Below, in pieces: positions 16,400 through 24,661 of a stretch of 64,000 nt of DNA (within the stretch, counting starts at the first letter, position 1; each line of letters opens with the position of its first letter). The notes under the pieces were generated by a model. That model saw only the letters and a list, made by a program, of their open reading frames with translations, searched no databases and had not been told where the DNA came from. Source of the stretch: Pseudomonadota bacterium (GTDB lineage Bacteria; Pseudomonadota; Alphaproteobacteria; Sphingomonadales; Sphingomonadaceae); the NCBI GenBank assembly GCA_023458055.1, contig JAEXAW010000006.1, positions 248,001 to 312,000 of the forward strand, read 5' to 3'. The position numbers were made by a program, and so were the translations under genes.

Positions 16400-16876
16400 A
16401 TGGCATCTGTTGAAAAAATGCCGATGCTGCAGGAAGGCTTTGAAAAGCTTCAGGAGCAGCTCAAAAGTTTGAAGGCGGAGCGGCCGGAAATCATCGATTC
16501 TATCGAAGAAGCGCGCGCGCATGGCGATCTTTCGGAAAATGCCGAATATCACGCCGCCAAAGAGCGCCAGGGGCAGGTCGAGGCTGCAATCGCGGATCTT
16601 GAGGACAAGCTTTCGCGCGCGCAGATTATTGATCCGACGTCGCTTTCCGGTGACAAGGTGGTATTCGGCGCGACGGTGACGTTGCTTGACGAAGATGACA
16701 AGCCGGTGCGCTACCAAATTGTCGGACAGGCGGAAGCCGACGCCAAGGAGGGCAAAATTTCGTACAACTCGCCGCTTGGTCGTGCGCTCATCGGACGCAA
16801 GATTGACGATGAAGTCGAAGTCACGGTTCCTTCGGGGGACAAATTCTATCTGATCAACAAGATCGAGTTCGTCTGA
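16400..16876 (+). CDS. greA: Transcription elongation factor GreA
   Basis: The product has 158 residues, normal for GreA. The N-terminal coiled coil includes GFEKLQEQLKSLKAERPEI and the tip residues DLSENAEYHAAKERQ, with the acidic pair needed to stimulate RNA cleavage by stalled polymerase. The C-terminal FKBP-like domain has FGATVTLLDEDDKPVRYQIVG and the closing ISYNSPLGRALIGRKIDDEVEV. It lies 99 bases after carB; greA next to carB is common in alphaproteobacteria. The rhomboid gene starts five bases after its stop codon, so the two are probably co-transcribed. Confidence 0.97.
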   Translation: MASVEKMPMLQEGFEKLQEQLKSLKAERPEIIDSIEEARAHGDLSENAEYHAAKERQGQVEAAIADLEDKLSRAQIIDPTSLSGDKVVFGATVTLLDEDDKPVRYQIVGQAEADAKEGKISYNSPLGRALIGRKIDDEVEVTVPSGDKFYLINKIEFV

Positions 16877-16881
16877 GACGA

Positions 16882-17544
16882 ATGAAGCCGCACGGCTCCG
16901 TATCGCAACGCATGGCCTGGGGGCGCTATCCGGCGATCCACGGCTTGGCGGCGGTGACGTCGCTGGTGTCGCTCGTCACCATGATATGGCCCGGAATAGG
17001 CGCGTCGGCACTGGCTGGCGGCTTCATTCCCGCTAGCTGGGGCGGCGATGTCTCGGTGCACCAACTCGTGCCCGCGCTGCTTACGCCGATCACCTCCGCC
17101 TTTCTCCATGGCGGTGTGCTGCATCTTGTTTTTAATCTCATAATGCTGGTTTTCTGCGGTCGGCAGGTTGAAGCGGCGCTCGGTGGACGCGCGACGCTTA
17201 TCCTCTACGCGATCGGCATGTATGCGGCCGCTTTGGTACAATGGGCGGCATATCCGGCCAGTCAGGTGCCGGTGATCGGGGCCAGTGGCGCTGCGTCGGC
17301 TATCGTTGGCGCCTATGCCGCCATGTTCACTCAGCAGAAGGTAACACCGATAGGCCCAGTGTCGGGCTATATGGTGCGCGTGTTGTGGTTGGCAGCGGCG
17401 TGGATCGGCTTGCAGTTGCTATTCGGCTTTGCGACCGGATCCGACCAGGGCGGCGGCATCGCCATCTGGGCGCATATCGGAGGGTTTCTGGCCGGACTTT
17501 TTCTCGCCCGGCCATTGCTTAAGCGCCGTTATCGGGTTCGCTAA
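16882..17544 (+). CDS. Rhomboid-family intramembrane serine protease
   Basis: The 220-residue protein has six or so membrane segments. The catalytic serine is Ser135 in VIGASGAASAIVGAYAA and the catalytic histidine is His198 in IWAHIGGFLAGLF; the conserved loop SAFLHGGVLHLVFNLIMLV (His76, His81, Asn85) is present. It should cut membrane proteins within the bilayer; the substrate is unknown. All catalytic positions are intact, so it is likely active. It follows greA by five bases. Length and architecture are those of the simple bacterial rhomboids without extra domains. Confidence 0.92.
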   Translation: MKPHGSVSQRMAWGRYPAIHGLAAVTSLVSLVTMIWPGIGASALAGGFIPASWGGDVSVHQLVPALLTPITSAFLHGGVLHLVFNLIMLVFCGRQVEAALGGRATLILYAIGMYAAALVQWAAYPASQVPVIGASGAASAIVGAYAAMFTQQKVTPIGPVSGYMVRVLWLAAAWIGLQLLFGFATGSDQGGGIAIWAHIGGFLAGLFLARPLLKRRYRVR

Positions 17545-17551
17545 CGCGATT

Positions 17552-17782
17552 TCAGGCTTTGCCGTCCGCTGGCAGTTCGGGTTCAAGCAACCGGTGGAGA
17601 TGAACTACCACATATTTCATTTCCGCATCGTCAACCGTGCGCTGTGCCGCGCTGCGCCAGGCTTCTTCGGCTGAAGCCTTGTCGGGGAAGATGCCGACAA
17701 CGTCGATGCTGTCGAGATCGGAAAATTCAAGGCCTTGCGGATCTTTGACCCGGCCACCGAAGACGAGGTGTAATTTGCTCAT
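17552..17782 (-). CDS. DUF4170 protein
   Basis: The product has 76 residues and matches the DUF4170 pattern: MSKLHLVFGGRVKDPQGLEF, DSIDVVGIFPDKASAEEAW and MKYVVVHLHRLLEP. The family is small, soluble and widespread in alphaproteobacteria, with a ferredoxin-like look; no function is known. The gene is convergent with the rhomboid gene, seven bases apart. The ATG at 17782 follows GTTTAGTGAGCAACC, a weak ribosome site. Confidence 0.85.
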   Translation of the reverse strand: MSKLHLVFGGRVKDPQGLEFSDLDSIDVVGIFPDKASAEEAWRSAAQRTVDDAEMKYVVVHLHRLLEPELPADGKA

Positions 17783-17859
17783 GGTTGCTCACTAAACAAG
17801 AATGAAGGGAAGGCCCGGCGCAGGTGCGAGCCTGACAGGCGGCGCGCCTAGCATCAATG

Positions 17860-17899
17860 CAAAAGGACCGCAACCGGCGCATTGCCCGTTGCGGTCCTT
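17860..17899 (-). terminator. Terminator of the stress-protein operon
   Basis: AAGGACCGCAAC (17863-17874) pairs exactly with GTTGCGGTCCTT (17888-17899). On the minus strand the stem is followed by TTTTGC. It lies 31 bases after the stop codon of the last gene of the operon (17930-18340). Confidence 0.75.
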
Positions 17900-17929
17900 C
17901 GCTATTGCTATGGAGCTCAACGCCGCCAA

Positions 17930-18340
17930 TCAGGCGTCGTCGCGGCGTCCATTTTTGGGCATCATCAACGCGGCAATCGCACCAACGGCAAAAGCACCAA
18001 CGACGGCCATCAGCGGCTTGTCGTTGATCTGCTCGACGGTTTTGTCAGCAACCTTACCCGCCTGAACCTTCGATACTTCATAAGCGTGCGTCGCTTTTTC
18101 CTTGCCGACGCGATAGGCTTCGTCCGCACGTTCGCGACCCACGGCGTAGGCGTCCGACGCCTTCTCGCGGCCCTGTTCGATCAAACGCTCCGAGGTGTCG
18201 CGCGCGGTCCCATAGGTGGATGCAACCCGTGCACGAGCGGCTTCCGCGGTTTCGCGTGCACTTGCCGAAGCAGAATCGAGCACGTCGGCTGCTTTTTCAC
18301 GCAGGCGGTCAAAATTATCGGTTACTTTATTGGCCATCAT
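17930..18340 (-). CDS. Coiled-coil membrane-tail protein (YqjD/ElaB-like)
   Basis: The product has 136 residues (start ATG at 18340, with AAAAGGAACC upstream; the next codon is also ATG). Residues 5-100 are one long amphipathic helix with repeated Ala-Arg-Glu units and several near copies of the unit GRERADEAYRVGKEKA, reminiscent of LEA/apolipoprotein helices. A short hydrophobic segment near 107-125 (PLMAVVGAFAVGAIAALMM) ends with a basic-acidic tail. This is the layout of the YqjD/ElaB stress proteins, which anchor at the inner membrane by the C-terminus. Sequence similarity to those is weak, so the call rests on architecture and operon context. Confidence 0.7.
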   Translation of the reverse strand: MMANKVTDNFDRLREKAADVLDSASASARETAEAARARVASTYGTARDTSERLIEQGREKASDAYAVGRERADEAYRVGKEKATHAYEVSKVQAGKVADKTVEQINDKPLMAVVGAFAVGAIAALMMPKNGRRDDA

Positions 18341-18370
18341 CTGGTTCCTTTTAAATTAAAATCACTCGTT

Positions 18371-18739
18371 TCAACGATCATCCCGTGGCGTCCAGCCCGC
18401 CGGGGCGATCCAGTCCCTCAACCGCTCAAGCACATCGCCGACCCCGTCAAGCGCATCGGGACCGCGCTCTTGCACCTCATGCGTCAAGGGTTTGCGATAC
18501 CAGAACGCGAGAGTGCCCAGAAAGGATGCACCAAATACGACAGGATGCGCCTTTACCGTGGCGATGGTCACCTCTTTGCCTTCTTCGACATAATGGTTGG
18601 CCGTATCGGCGGCATCCTGCTTTAGCCGCTCCGGACGTAGCCGCTCACGCGTACTGATCAATTGGCTCTTGAACTCGGCGCGGGCATCCCGGGCCAGCGT
18701 TTTCGCCGCAGCCAAGGTTTCTTCGGCGCGCTTACCCAT
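18371..18739 (-). CDS. DUF3618-like membrane protein
   Basis: Starting at the ATG at 18739 the product has 122 residues; this ATG overlaps the end of the upstream gene by eight bases, and the frame further upstream lies inside that gene. It contains ARAEFKSQLISTRERLRPERLKQDAADTANHYV, a DUF3618-type helix, then a membrane-length stretch PVVFGASFLGTLAFWY and a Leu/Arg-rich tail (GVGDVLERLRDWIAPAGW). Function is unknown. It belongs with the holin-like protein before it and the coiled-coil protein after it, all likely transcribed from the promoter at 19961-19985. Confidence 0.7.
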   Translation of the reverse strand: MGKRAEETLAAAKTLARDARAEFKSQLISTRERLRPERLKQDAADTANHYVEEGKEVTIATVKAHPVVFGASFLGTLAFWYRKPLTHEVQERGPDALDGVGDVLERLRDWIAPAGWTPRDDR

Positions 18740-19289
18740 CGGTCCGCTCCCAAATGGCGGTAGTGATCCGGTCAAACTGCCGCTTTGCGAGCCAGCCGGC
18801 AATCGCGGTCAGCAGCGCAAGCGCAACCACCACTATTGCGACAGCCTGCAAATTCGTAAGATAATCGGCCAGGATGATGATTGCGCCAAAGCCGATAGCG
18901 AGGAGGGTCACCAATCCTGCCGCAGCCGCGAGCGAAACAAATACCGCAGCGCCCTTGGCAGCCGATGTAATAACGTCCGCGCGCGCTTTGAGGAGCGCGA
19001 TTTCGGCCTCATAGGCTGCTTTGCCGCTATCGATGAGCGTGTGCACCCGATCCGAAATATCGGCAAACGCGTTGCCATCGCTCACGCCCGGGTCTGCATC
19101 ATCCGCCTCGACAGCCGATGCGATTTCGCCCGATTGGGCAAAGCGCGCATCCGGAAATTCCAGCGCGACATCTTCGGGCCGCGTTTCGGGATATTTAGGG
19201 GCAGGCGGCACACGGTTTCGCTGGCGCGGCGGCGCATAGCCGTGCCGCACGTCATCAAATTCCGTCGTGTCGCCCGTCCCGTGATTCAT
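18732..19289 (-). CDS. Holin-X/YqjE-like membrane protein
   Basis: The 185-residue product has a polar, disordered N-terminal 75 residues rich in Pro, Asp and Arg, a helix (ISDRVHTLIDSGKAAYEAEIALLKARADV), and two membrane segments: about 118-138 (VSLAAAAGLVTLLAIGFGAII) and 145-165 (NLQAVAIVVVALALLTAI). This is the pattern of the Phage_holin_3_6/YqjE group, which despite its name is mostly chromosomal and stress-linked. Its neighbours are YqjD-like and DUF3618-like, the same association as in yqjD-yqjE-type operons. No other phage genes are near, so it is not evidence of a prophage. Confidence 0.75.
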   Translation of the reverse strand: MNHGTGDTTEFDDVRHGYAPPRQRNRVPPAPKYPETRPEDVALEFPDARFAQSGEIASAVEADDADPGVSDGNAFADISDRVHTLIDSGKAAYEAEIALLKARADVITSAAKGAAVFVSLAAAAGLVTLLAIGFGAIIILADYLTNLQAVAIVVVALALLTAIAGWLAKRQFDRITTAIWERTDG

Positions 19290-19301
19290 GTAAACGCCTG
19301 T

Positions 19302-19895
19302 TTATGCGTCGTTATTGGTCGATTTGAACATCCGCGCAAGGACAAATCCAACCACAGCCGCGGCGCCGATAGCAACGGCCGGGCTCTTCTTGACGAAATC
19401 GCGCGTGTTGTTGACGAGTTCATCGACGTCCTGCTTTTCAAGGCTGGTCGCCATACCCGACACCGTCTTGGCAGCAGTCCGCGCGAAATCGCCATATTGC
19501 GATCCGAGCTTTTCATCGACCTGCGGCGCGGCATCTTCGATCATCTTGGCGAGGCTGCCCATGGCTCCGGCGGTCTTGGTCTTGCCTTCATTGGCAAGTT
19601 CCTTGGCGCGAACCGAAGCCTTATCGGCATAAACGCCCGCTTCATTCTTCCATTCATTCGCCTTGCTCTTGGCGTCGGTCGTCATATCGCTGAGTGTCAT
19701 CTTGATACCCTTTGTGTTCGATTTGGTCGCAGCCTTGGCCGTCGGCTTTTTGGCGGCCGATTTCTTCGGCGCGGCTGCGGTGTTTTTGGGAGCTGCCTTG
19801 GCAGCCGTTTTCTTGGCGGCGGGCTTTGCCGTCGCAGCTTTCGCTACAGTCTTTTTCGGCGCAGCCTTGGTGGTCTTCTTCGGTTCAATGGCCAT
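19302..19895 (-). CDS. H1-like tail joined to membrane-anchored helix protein
   Basis: The 197-residue product has two parts. Residues 1-65 are a Lys/Ala/Pro-rich tail with repeated AAKK- and APKK-type units, like the DNA-binding tails of histone H1 and AlgP-type bacterial proteins. Residues 66-170 are an amphipathic helix region (KANEWKNEAGVYADKASVRA), followed by a hydrophobic end, about 172-190 (PAVAIGAAAVVGFVLARMF), as in ElaB/YqjD anchors. Met66 is preceded by AAGGG with a 7-base spacer, so a short form without the tail may also be made. It is the first gene of the operon and has an EcfG-type promoter. Binding of DNA at the membrane is inference only. Confidence 0.75.
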   Translation of the reverse strand: MAIEPKKTTKAAPKKTVAKAATAKPAAKKTAAKAAPKNTAAAPKKSAAKKPTAKAATKSNTKGIKMTLSDMTTDAKSKANEWKNEAGVYADKASVRAKELANEGKTKTAGAMGSLAKMIEDAAPQVDEKLGSQYGDFARTAAKTVSGMATSLEKQDVDELVNNTRDFVKKSPAVAIGAAAVVGFVLARMFKSTNNDA

Positions 19896-19960
19896 GAAAC
19901 GAACCCCTTTATTGATACCCTGAGGGAACGGCGCAGAAACGCGCGCCGCTTGCGGTCCTT

Positions 19961-19985
19961 AACATATGGGAAGGCAAAGGGTTCC
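19961..19985 (-). promoter_or_regulatory. EcfG-type general stress promoter
   Basis: On the minus strand GGAAC (19985-19981) is followed after 16 bases by TGTT (19964-19961). The alphaproteobacterial general-stress sigma factor EcfG recognises GGAAC-N16/17-CGTT, so the match is all but one base. It lies 66 bases upstream of the H1-like gene and points into the four-gene operon. Confidence 0.6.
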
Positions 19986-20129
19986 GGACAAGGTGTGTTG
20001 CCATGCTGGAACAGTCGATTTTATCAAATTTTGCATTTACGTGTCCGTGGCGTTGGCCAATTGCGTTGGGCGGCCAGCTTGGCTAAGGGGTGCCGCATCT
20101 TGATGCCGCAAGCCAGGGAGCGCTTTTCC

Positions 20130-21407
20130 ATGACAGCCATTATCGACATTTATGCCCGCCAAATTCTTGATAGCCGCGGCAATCCCACGGTCGAAGTCGA
20201 TGTGATGCTGGAAGATGGAAGCTTTGGTCGCGCGGCGGTCCCTTCGGGCGCTTCAACGGGCGCGCATGAAGCGGTCGAATTACGCGATGGTGACAAGAAG
20301 CTGTTTGGCGGCAAGGGGGTCACCAAGGCGATTGATGCAGTCAATGGCGAATTGTCCGAACTGCTCATCGGCCTTGATGCCGAAGATCAGCGCGAGATCG
20401 ATCTTGCCATGATCGAAGCGGACGGCACGCCCAACAAGGGCCGCATCGGCGCCAATGCGATCCTCGGGGTGAGCTTGGCAACGGCCAAGGCGGCGGCGGA
20501 TGCGCGCGGGCTGCCGCTGTATCGCTATGTCGGCGGGGTCGCAGCCCATGTGCTGCCGGTACCGATGATGAACATCATCAATGGCGGCGAACATGCCGAT
20601 AACCCGATTGATTTTCAGGAATTCATGGTAATGCCGGTGGGCGCGGACAGCATCGCGGAAGCAGTGCGCTGGGGTGCGGAAATTTTTCATACGCTGAAAA
20701 AGAGCCTGCACGACAAAGGTCTCGCGACGGCGGTTGGCGATGAAGGCGGGTTCGCACCCAATCTCGCCTCGACCCGCGACGCGCTCGATTTCATCATGAA
20801 GTCGATTGAAAAGGCGGGCTTCAAGGCCGGCAAGGATGTGGTGCTGGCCCTCGATTGTGCCGCAACCGAATTTTTCAAAAAGGGCAAATATGAAATTTCC
20901 GGCGAGAAACTCTCATTGAAGCCTGAAAAAATGGCCGATTACCTTGCTGATCTGTGCAAGGATTATCCGATCAAGTCGATCGAAGACGGGATGAGCGAGG
21001 ATGATTTCGAAGGCTGGAAGGCGCTCACTGACAAGATCGGCGACAAGGTTCAGCTGGTCGGCGATGATTTGTTCGTCACCAATCCCAAGCGGCTTGCCGA
21101 CGGGATCAAGCGCGGCCTCGCCAATTCGCTGCTCGTCAAGGTAAACCAGATCGGGACGCTGAGCGAAACATTGGAAGCCGTCAGCATGGCGCAGCGGGCG
21201 GGTTATACGGCCGTGATGTCGCACCGTTCGGGCGAAACCGAAGATGCGACCATTGCCGACCTCGCCGTCGCGACCAATTGCGGGCAGATTAAAACCGGCA
21301 GCCTCGCGCGCTCGGACCGGCTTGCCAAATATAACCAGCTCATTCGCATTGAAGAAGAGCTTGGCTCGATGGGCGTTTATGCAGGGCAAAGCATTTTCCG
21401 GGCATAA
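20130..21407 (+). CDS. eno: Enolase
   Basis: The gene codes for 425 residues from the ATG at 20130 (MTAIIDIYARQILDSRGNPT), with GGGAG about ten bases upstream; the frame stays open far upstream by chance, antisense to the stress operon. Conserved pieces: PSGASTGAHEA, INGGEHADNPIDFQEFMVMP, ALDCAATEFF, IEDGMSEDDF, LLVKVNQIGT (catalytic Lys) and SHRSGETEDATIADLAV. It interconverts 2-phosphoglycerate and phosphoenolpyruvate. A clear terminator follows at 21434. It precedes ftsB and pdhA, the common alphaproteobacterial order. Confidence 0.98.
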   Translation: MTAIIDIYARQILDSRGNPTVEVDVMLEDGSFGRAAVPSGASTGAHEAVELRDGDKKLFGGKGVTKAIDAVNGELSELLIGLDAEDQREIDLAMIEADGTPNKGRIGANAILGVSLATAKAAADARGLPLYRYVGGVAAHVLPVPMMNIINGGEHADNPIDFQEFMVMPVGADSIAEAVRWGAEIFHTLKKSLHDKGLATAVGDEGGFAPNLASTRDALDFIMKSIEKAGFKAGKDVVLALDCAATEFFKKGKYEISGEKLSLKPEKMADYLADLCKDYPIKSIEDGMSEDDFEGWKALTDKIGDKVQLVGDDLFVTNPKRLADGIKRGLANSLLVKVNQIGTLSETLEAVSMAQRAGYTAVMSHRSGETEDATIADLAVATNCGQIKTGSLARSDRLAKYNQLIRIEEELGSMGVYAGQSIFRA

Positions 21408-21433
21408 ATTCGGACGCCACCAGATAATCTCCC

Positions 21434-21466
21434 AATGCGGCGAAGCCCTGTTTCGCCGCATTTTTT
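21434..21466 (+). terminator. Rho-independent terminator of eno
   Basis: AATGCGGCGAA (21434-21444) pairs with TTCGCCGCATT (21452-21462) around a 7-base loop, and the run of T continues to 21466. It lies 27 bases after the eno stop codon. Confidence 0.9.
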
Positions 21467-21522
21467 CATGATCAGCGCATATTTGGCTTGCAACCGCGAG
21501 TCGCTTGTGATTCAAGGTTAAC

Positions 21523-21834
21523 ATGCCGAACAGCACAAAATTTAAGAAAGCAATGGCCATGGCGTGGGGGCCGAGCCTTGCGGTGCTGCTTGTGCTTGCG
21601 ATGATCGGCTATGCCATTTTCGGGCCGACCGGCCTCTATGCCTGGGGCGATTATACGCAGTCGCTGGAAGTGAAGCGCGTTGAATTGGCGCGGCTCAAGG
21701 CGCATGAAGCGGTGCTCAAGAACCGCGTGACCTTGCTCGACCCCGAGCATGTCGATCCCGATCTCGCCGATGAATTTGTGCGCAAGGACCTTAATGTCGT
21801 CGGCGCCGACGAGGTCGTCATTCCGATGAAGTGA
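21523..21834 (+). CDS. ftsB: Cell division protein FtsB/DivIC family
   Basis: The 103-residue product has one membrane helix near residues 15-35 (GPSLAVLLVLAMIGYAIFGP), then a short coiled coil (YTQSLEVKRVELARLKAHEAVLKNRV) and the conserved LLDPEHVDPDLADEFVRKDLNVVG. This is the bitopic FtsB/DivIC septum protein, which works with FtsQ and FtsL. Position between eno and pdhA is the usual one in alphaproteobacteria. The upstream sequence reads AAGGTTAAC-ATG, so a ribosome site AAGG lies close to the start. Confidence 0.9.
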   Translation: MPNSTKFKKAMAMAWGPSLAVLLVLAMIGYAIFGPTGLYAWGDYTQSLEVKRVELARLKAHEAVLKNRVTLLDPEHVDPDLADEFVRKDLNVVGADEVVIPMK

Positions 21835-21965
21835 CGATTGCGCTTTTTGCAATCGCAGCCGCTGTGCATACGAAAAATACGCCTGTTTCTCGCCGGTTCG
21901 GCGTTGCAATCGCGGCGCGTTCAAGCCTATAGCTAGGCAACGGACAAGAACATCAGGAGTGGACC

Positions 21966-23072
21966 TTGGCGAAGACCCCGACCCGCCGCCCGGCAAAACC
22001 CGCCGCAAAAGCAGCACCCAAATCTCCCGCTAAAGCTTCGGCGCGAACGCCAGCAATGCCGGCGATCCCAAACCGCGAACGCCCGTCCGAGCCCGCGCCG
22101 TACAAGGCGACCAAGGACGAGATGCTGGCTTTCTATAAGGAAATGCTCCTCATCCGCCGCTTTGAAGAAAAGGCGGGTCAGCTTTACGGGCTCGGCCTGA
22201 TTGGCGGTTTTTGTCACCTCTATATCGGTCAGGAAGCGGTGGCGGTCGGCCTTCAGTCCGCGCTTGATGGCGATAAGGATAGCGTCATCACCGGCTACCG
22301 CGATCACGGCCATATGCTCGCTTACGGCATCGACCCCAAGGTCATCATGGCTGAGCTGACCGGACGCGGTGCCGGTATTTCCAAAGGCAAGGGCGGTTCG
22401 ATGCACATGTTCAGCGTCGAGCATAAATTTTATGGCGGCCACGGCATTGTCGGCGCGCAGGTTTCGCTCGGCACGGGGCTCGCCTTTGCGCATAAATATC
22501 GCGAAGATGGCGGCGTATGCATGGCTTATTTCGGCGACGGTGCGTCCAACCAGGGACAGGTCTATGAAAGCTTCAACATGGCCGAGCTGTGGAAGCTGCC
22601 GATGATCTATGTCATCGAGAACAACCAATATGCGATGGGGACCAGCGTCAACCGCTCCTCGGCGGAAGATCAGCTGTATCGTCGTGGTGAAAGCTTCCGC
22701 ATTCCGGGTCTCCAGATTGACGGGATGGACGTGCTCGCGGTGCGCGGCGCGGCGGAAGAAGCGCTCGCCTGGGTCCGCGCGGGCAAGGGGCCCATCCTCT
22801 TGGAGCTCAAAACCTATCGCTATCGCGGCCACTCCATGTCTGACCCCGCCAAATATCGCTCGCGCGACGAGGTTCAAGCGGTACGCGACAAGTCCGATCC
22901 GATTGAAGGGCTCAAAAAGCATCTCGAAAAGGCCGGGGTCACCGAAGATGAATTGAAGGCGATCGACAAGGAAATCCGCCAGATCGTTAGTGACAGCGCG
23001 GATTTCGCCGAAACCTCGCCCGAACCCGATCCTTCCGAACTTTATACTGACGTGCTGGTGGAGAGCTATTAA
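21966..23072 (+). CDS. pdhA: Pyruvate dehydrogenase E1 alpha subunit
   Basis: The product has 368 residues from a TTG at 21966, with CAGGAG nine bases upstream. Residues 1-45 form an Ala/Lys/Pro-rich extension before the catalytic domain starts at DEMLAFYKEMLLIRRFEEKA. The thiamine diphosphate motif runs from GDGASNQGQ (190-198) to IENNQYAMGTS (Asn219-Asn220). Other hallmarks are GFCHLYIGQEAVAVG and GHSMSDPAKYR. With PdhB it decarboxylates pyruvate and passes the acetyl group to E2. The stop overlaps the pdhB start by one base (TAATG), so the two are translationally coupled. E2 and E3 are not in this window. Confidence 0.97.
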   Translation: MAKTPTRRPAKPAAKAAPKSPAKASARTPAMPAIPNRERPSEPAPYKATKDEMLAFYKEMLLIRRFEEKAGQLYGLGLIGGFCHLYIGQEAVAVGLQSALDGDKDSVITGYRDHGHMLAYGIDPKVIMAELTGRGAGISKGKGGSMHMFSVEHKFYGGHGIVGAQVSLGTGLAFAHKYREDGGVCMAYFGDGASNQGQVYESFNMAELWKLPMIYVIENNQYAMGTSVNRSSAEDQLYRRGESFRIPGLQIDGMDVLAVRGAAEEALAWVRAGKGPILLELKTYRYRGHSMSDPAKYRSRDEVQAVRDKSDPIEGLKKHLEKAGVTEDELKAIDKEIRQIVSDSADFAETSPEPDPSELYTDVLVESY

Positions 23073-24502
23073 TGGCCATCGAACTTAAAATGCCCGCGCT
23101 CTCCCCGACCATGGAGGAAGGGACGCTTGCCAAGTGGCTGGTCAAGCAAGGCGACAGCGTGAAATCCGGCGACATCCTGGCCGAAATCGAAACCGATAAG
23201 GCGACGATGGAGTTTGAAGCCGTTGATGAAGGCACCATCGCGCAGATTCTCGTCGCGGAAGGTACCGACAATGTGAAGGTCGGCACCGTCATCGCGATTA
23301 TCGCAGGCGAGGGCGAAGATGCCGCCAGCGCCGCCTCAGCGGCTGCGCCTGCAGAAGTGCCGACGCCTGACGGCAATGATATGGCGACGGCCGACAAAGC
23401 GGAGGCGGTCGCGGCTTCGGCGGCGCAGGAAAAGACGGTCGATGCCGCAACGCCAATGCTCAACAAGCCCGCGCCGCGCGCCGATGTGCGCGATCCTGCC
23501 ATTCCGGCGGGCACGGAAATGGTCAAGGTTACCGTGCGCGAGGCGCTGCGCGACGCCATGGCCGAAGAAATGCGCAAGGACGACCGCGTCTTTGTGATGG
23601 GCGAAGAGGTCGCCGAATATCAGGGCGCGTACAAGGTAACGCAAGGGCTGCTCGAAGAGTTCGGCGCGCGCCGCGTGATTGATACACCGATCACCGAATA
23701 TGGTTTCGCCGGGGTTGGCTCGGGCGCGGCGATGGGCGGGTTGCGCCCGATCATCGAATTTATGACGTTCAACTTCGCGATGCAGGCGATTGACCACATC
23801 ATCAACTCGGCAGCCAAGACCAACTATATGTCGGGCGGGCAGATGCGGTGCCCCATCGTGTTCCGCGGACCTAATGGCGCAGCGAGCCGCGTCGGCGCGC
23901 AGCACAGCCAGAATTACGGCCCTTGGTATGCCAACGTCCCGGGCCTCATCGTGATTGCGCCTTATGATGCCGCGGATGCAAAGGGTCTCCTAAAGGCAGC
24001 GATCCGCAGCGAAGATCCGGTCGTGTTCCTTGAAAACGAATTGCTGTACGGCCGCAGCTTCGAAATCCCGGCGCTCGACGACTATGTGCTCCCCATCGGC
24101 AAGGCCCGCATCATGCGCGAGGGCAAGGATGTGACGCTGGTAAGCTACTCCATCGGCGTCGGCATTGCGCTCGAAGCCGCGGAAACGCTGGCAGGCGAGG
24201 GGATCGACGCCGAGGTCATCGACCTGCGCACACTACGCCCGCTCGACAAGCAGACCGTGCTCGACAGCCTCGCCAAAACCAACCGCATGGTGGTGGTCGA
24301 AGAAGGCTGGCCGGTATGCTCCATCTCGAGCGAAATCATGGCGATCGCGATGGAAGACGGGTTTGACAATCTCGACGCGCCAGTGCTGCGCGTGACGGAT
24401 GAAGACGTGCCGCTGCCTTATGCTGCCAACCTTGAGAAGCTTGCCATTATTGATGCCCCGCGAGTGGTGACGGCGGTTAAAAAGGTTTGCTATAAGGTCT
24501 GA
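23072..24502 (+). CDS. pdhB: Pyruvate dehydrogenase E1 beta with lipoyl domain
   Basis: The 476-residue product starts with a lipoyl domain (about 1-80): MPALSPTMEEGTLAKWLVKQ and lipoyl-lysine Lys43 in IETDKATMEF. An Ala/Pro-rich linker (about 85-145) leads to the E1-beta transketolase domain (VTVREALRDAMAEEMRKDDR, EEVAEYQGAYKVTQGL, FGARRVIDTPITEYGFAGVG), ending with the C-terminal domain that binds E2. The lipoyl domain on E1 beta rather than only on E2 is typical of alphaproteobacteria. It is co-transcribed with pdhA; a weak terminator follows near 24662. Confidence 0.97.
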   Translation: MAIELKMPALSPTMEEGTLAKWLVKQGDSVKSGDILAEIETDKATMEFEAVDEGTIAQILVAEGTDNVKVGTVIAIIAGEGEDAASAASAAAPAEVPTPDGNDMATADKAEAVAASAAQEKTVDAATPMLNKPAPRADVRDPAIPAGTEMVKVTVREALRDAMAEEMRKDDRVFVMGEEVAEYQGAYKVTQGLLEEFGARRVIDTPITEYGFAGVGSGAAMGGLRPIIEFMTFNFAMQAIDHIINSAAKTNYMSGGQMRCPIVFRGPNGAASRVGAQHSQNYGPWYANVPGLIVIAPYDAADAKGLLKAAIRSEDPVVFLENELLYGRSFEIPALDDYVLPIGKARIMREGKDVTLVSYSIGVGIALEAAETLAGEGIDAEVIDLRTLRPLDKQTVLDSLAKTNRMVVVEEGWPVCSISSEIMAIAMEDGFDNLDAPVLRVTDEDVPLPYAANLEKLAIIDAPRVVTAVKKVCYKV

Positions 24503-24661
24503 TCGGGGAGCCGGCTTCGGCAGGCTCCGCAGGAAAGATGTGTCGGGTGCGAATCGTCTGCGCAATCTTTTGACCGCTACGGACGCCTGGCGAACACGGT
24601 GCGCGGCACGCCTGACAACAAGACAGGCTCTAGCGCGTAGGATATTGTCCTTACAAACCCG

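Noticed and set aside
18732..19289. Holin-like protein as a sign of a prophage
   Set aside because: No other phage genes are near; the family is chromosomal and linked to YqjD-like stress proteins.
18597..20129. Extension of the enolase frame upstream by 511 codons
   Set aside because: It is antisense to the stress operon; enolase begins at 20130 with its own ribosome site.
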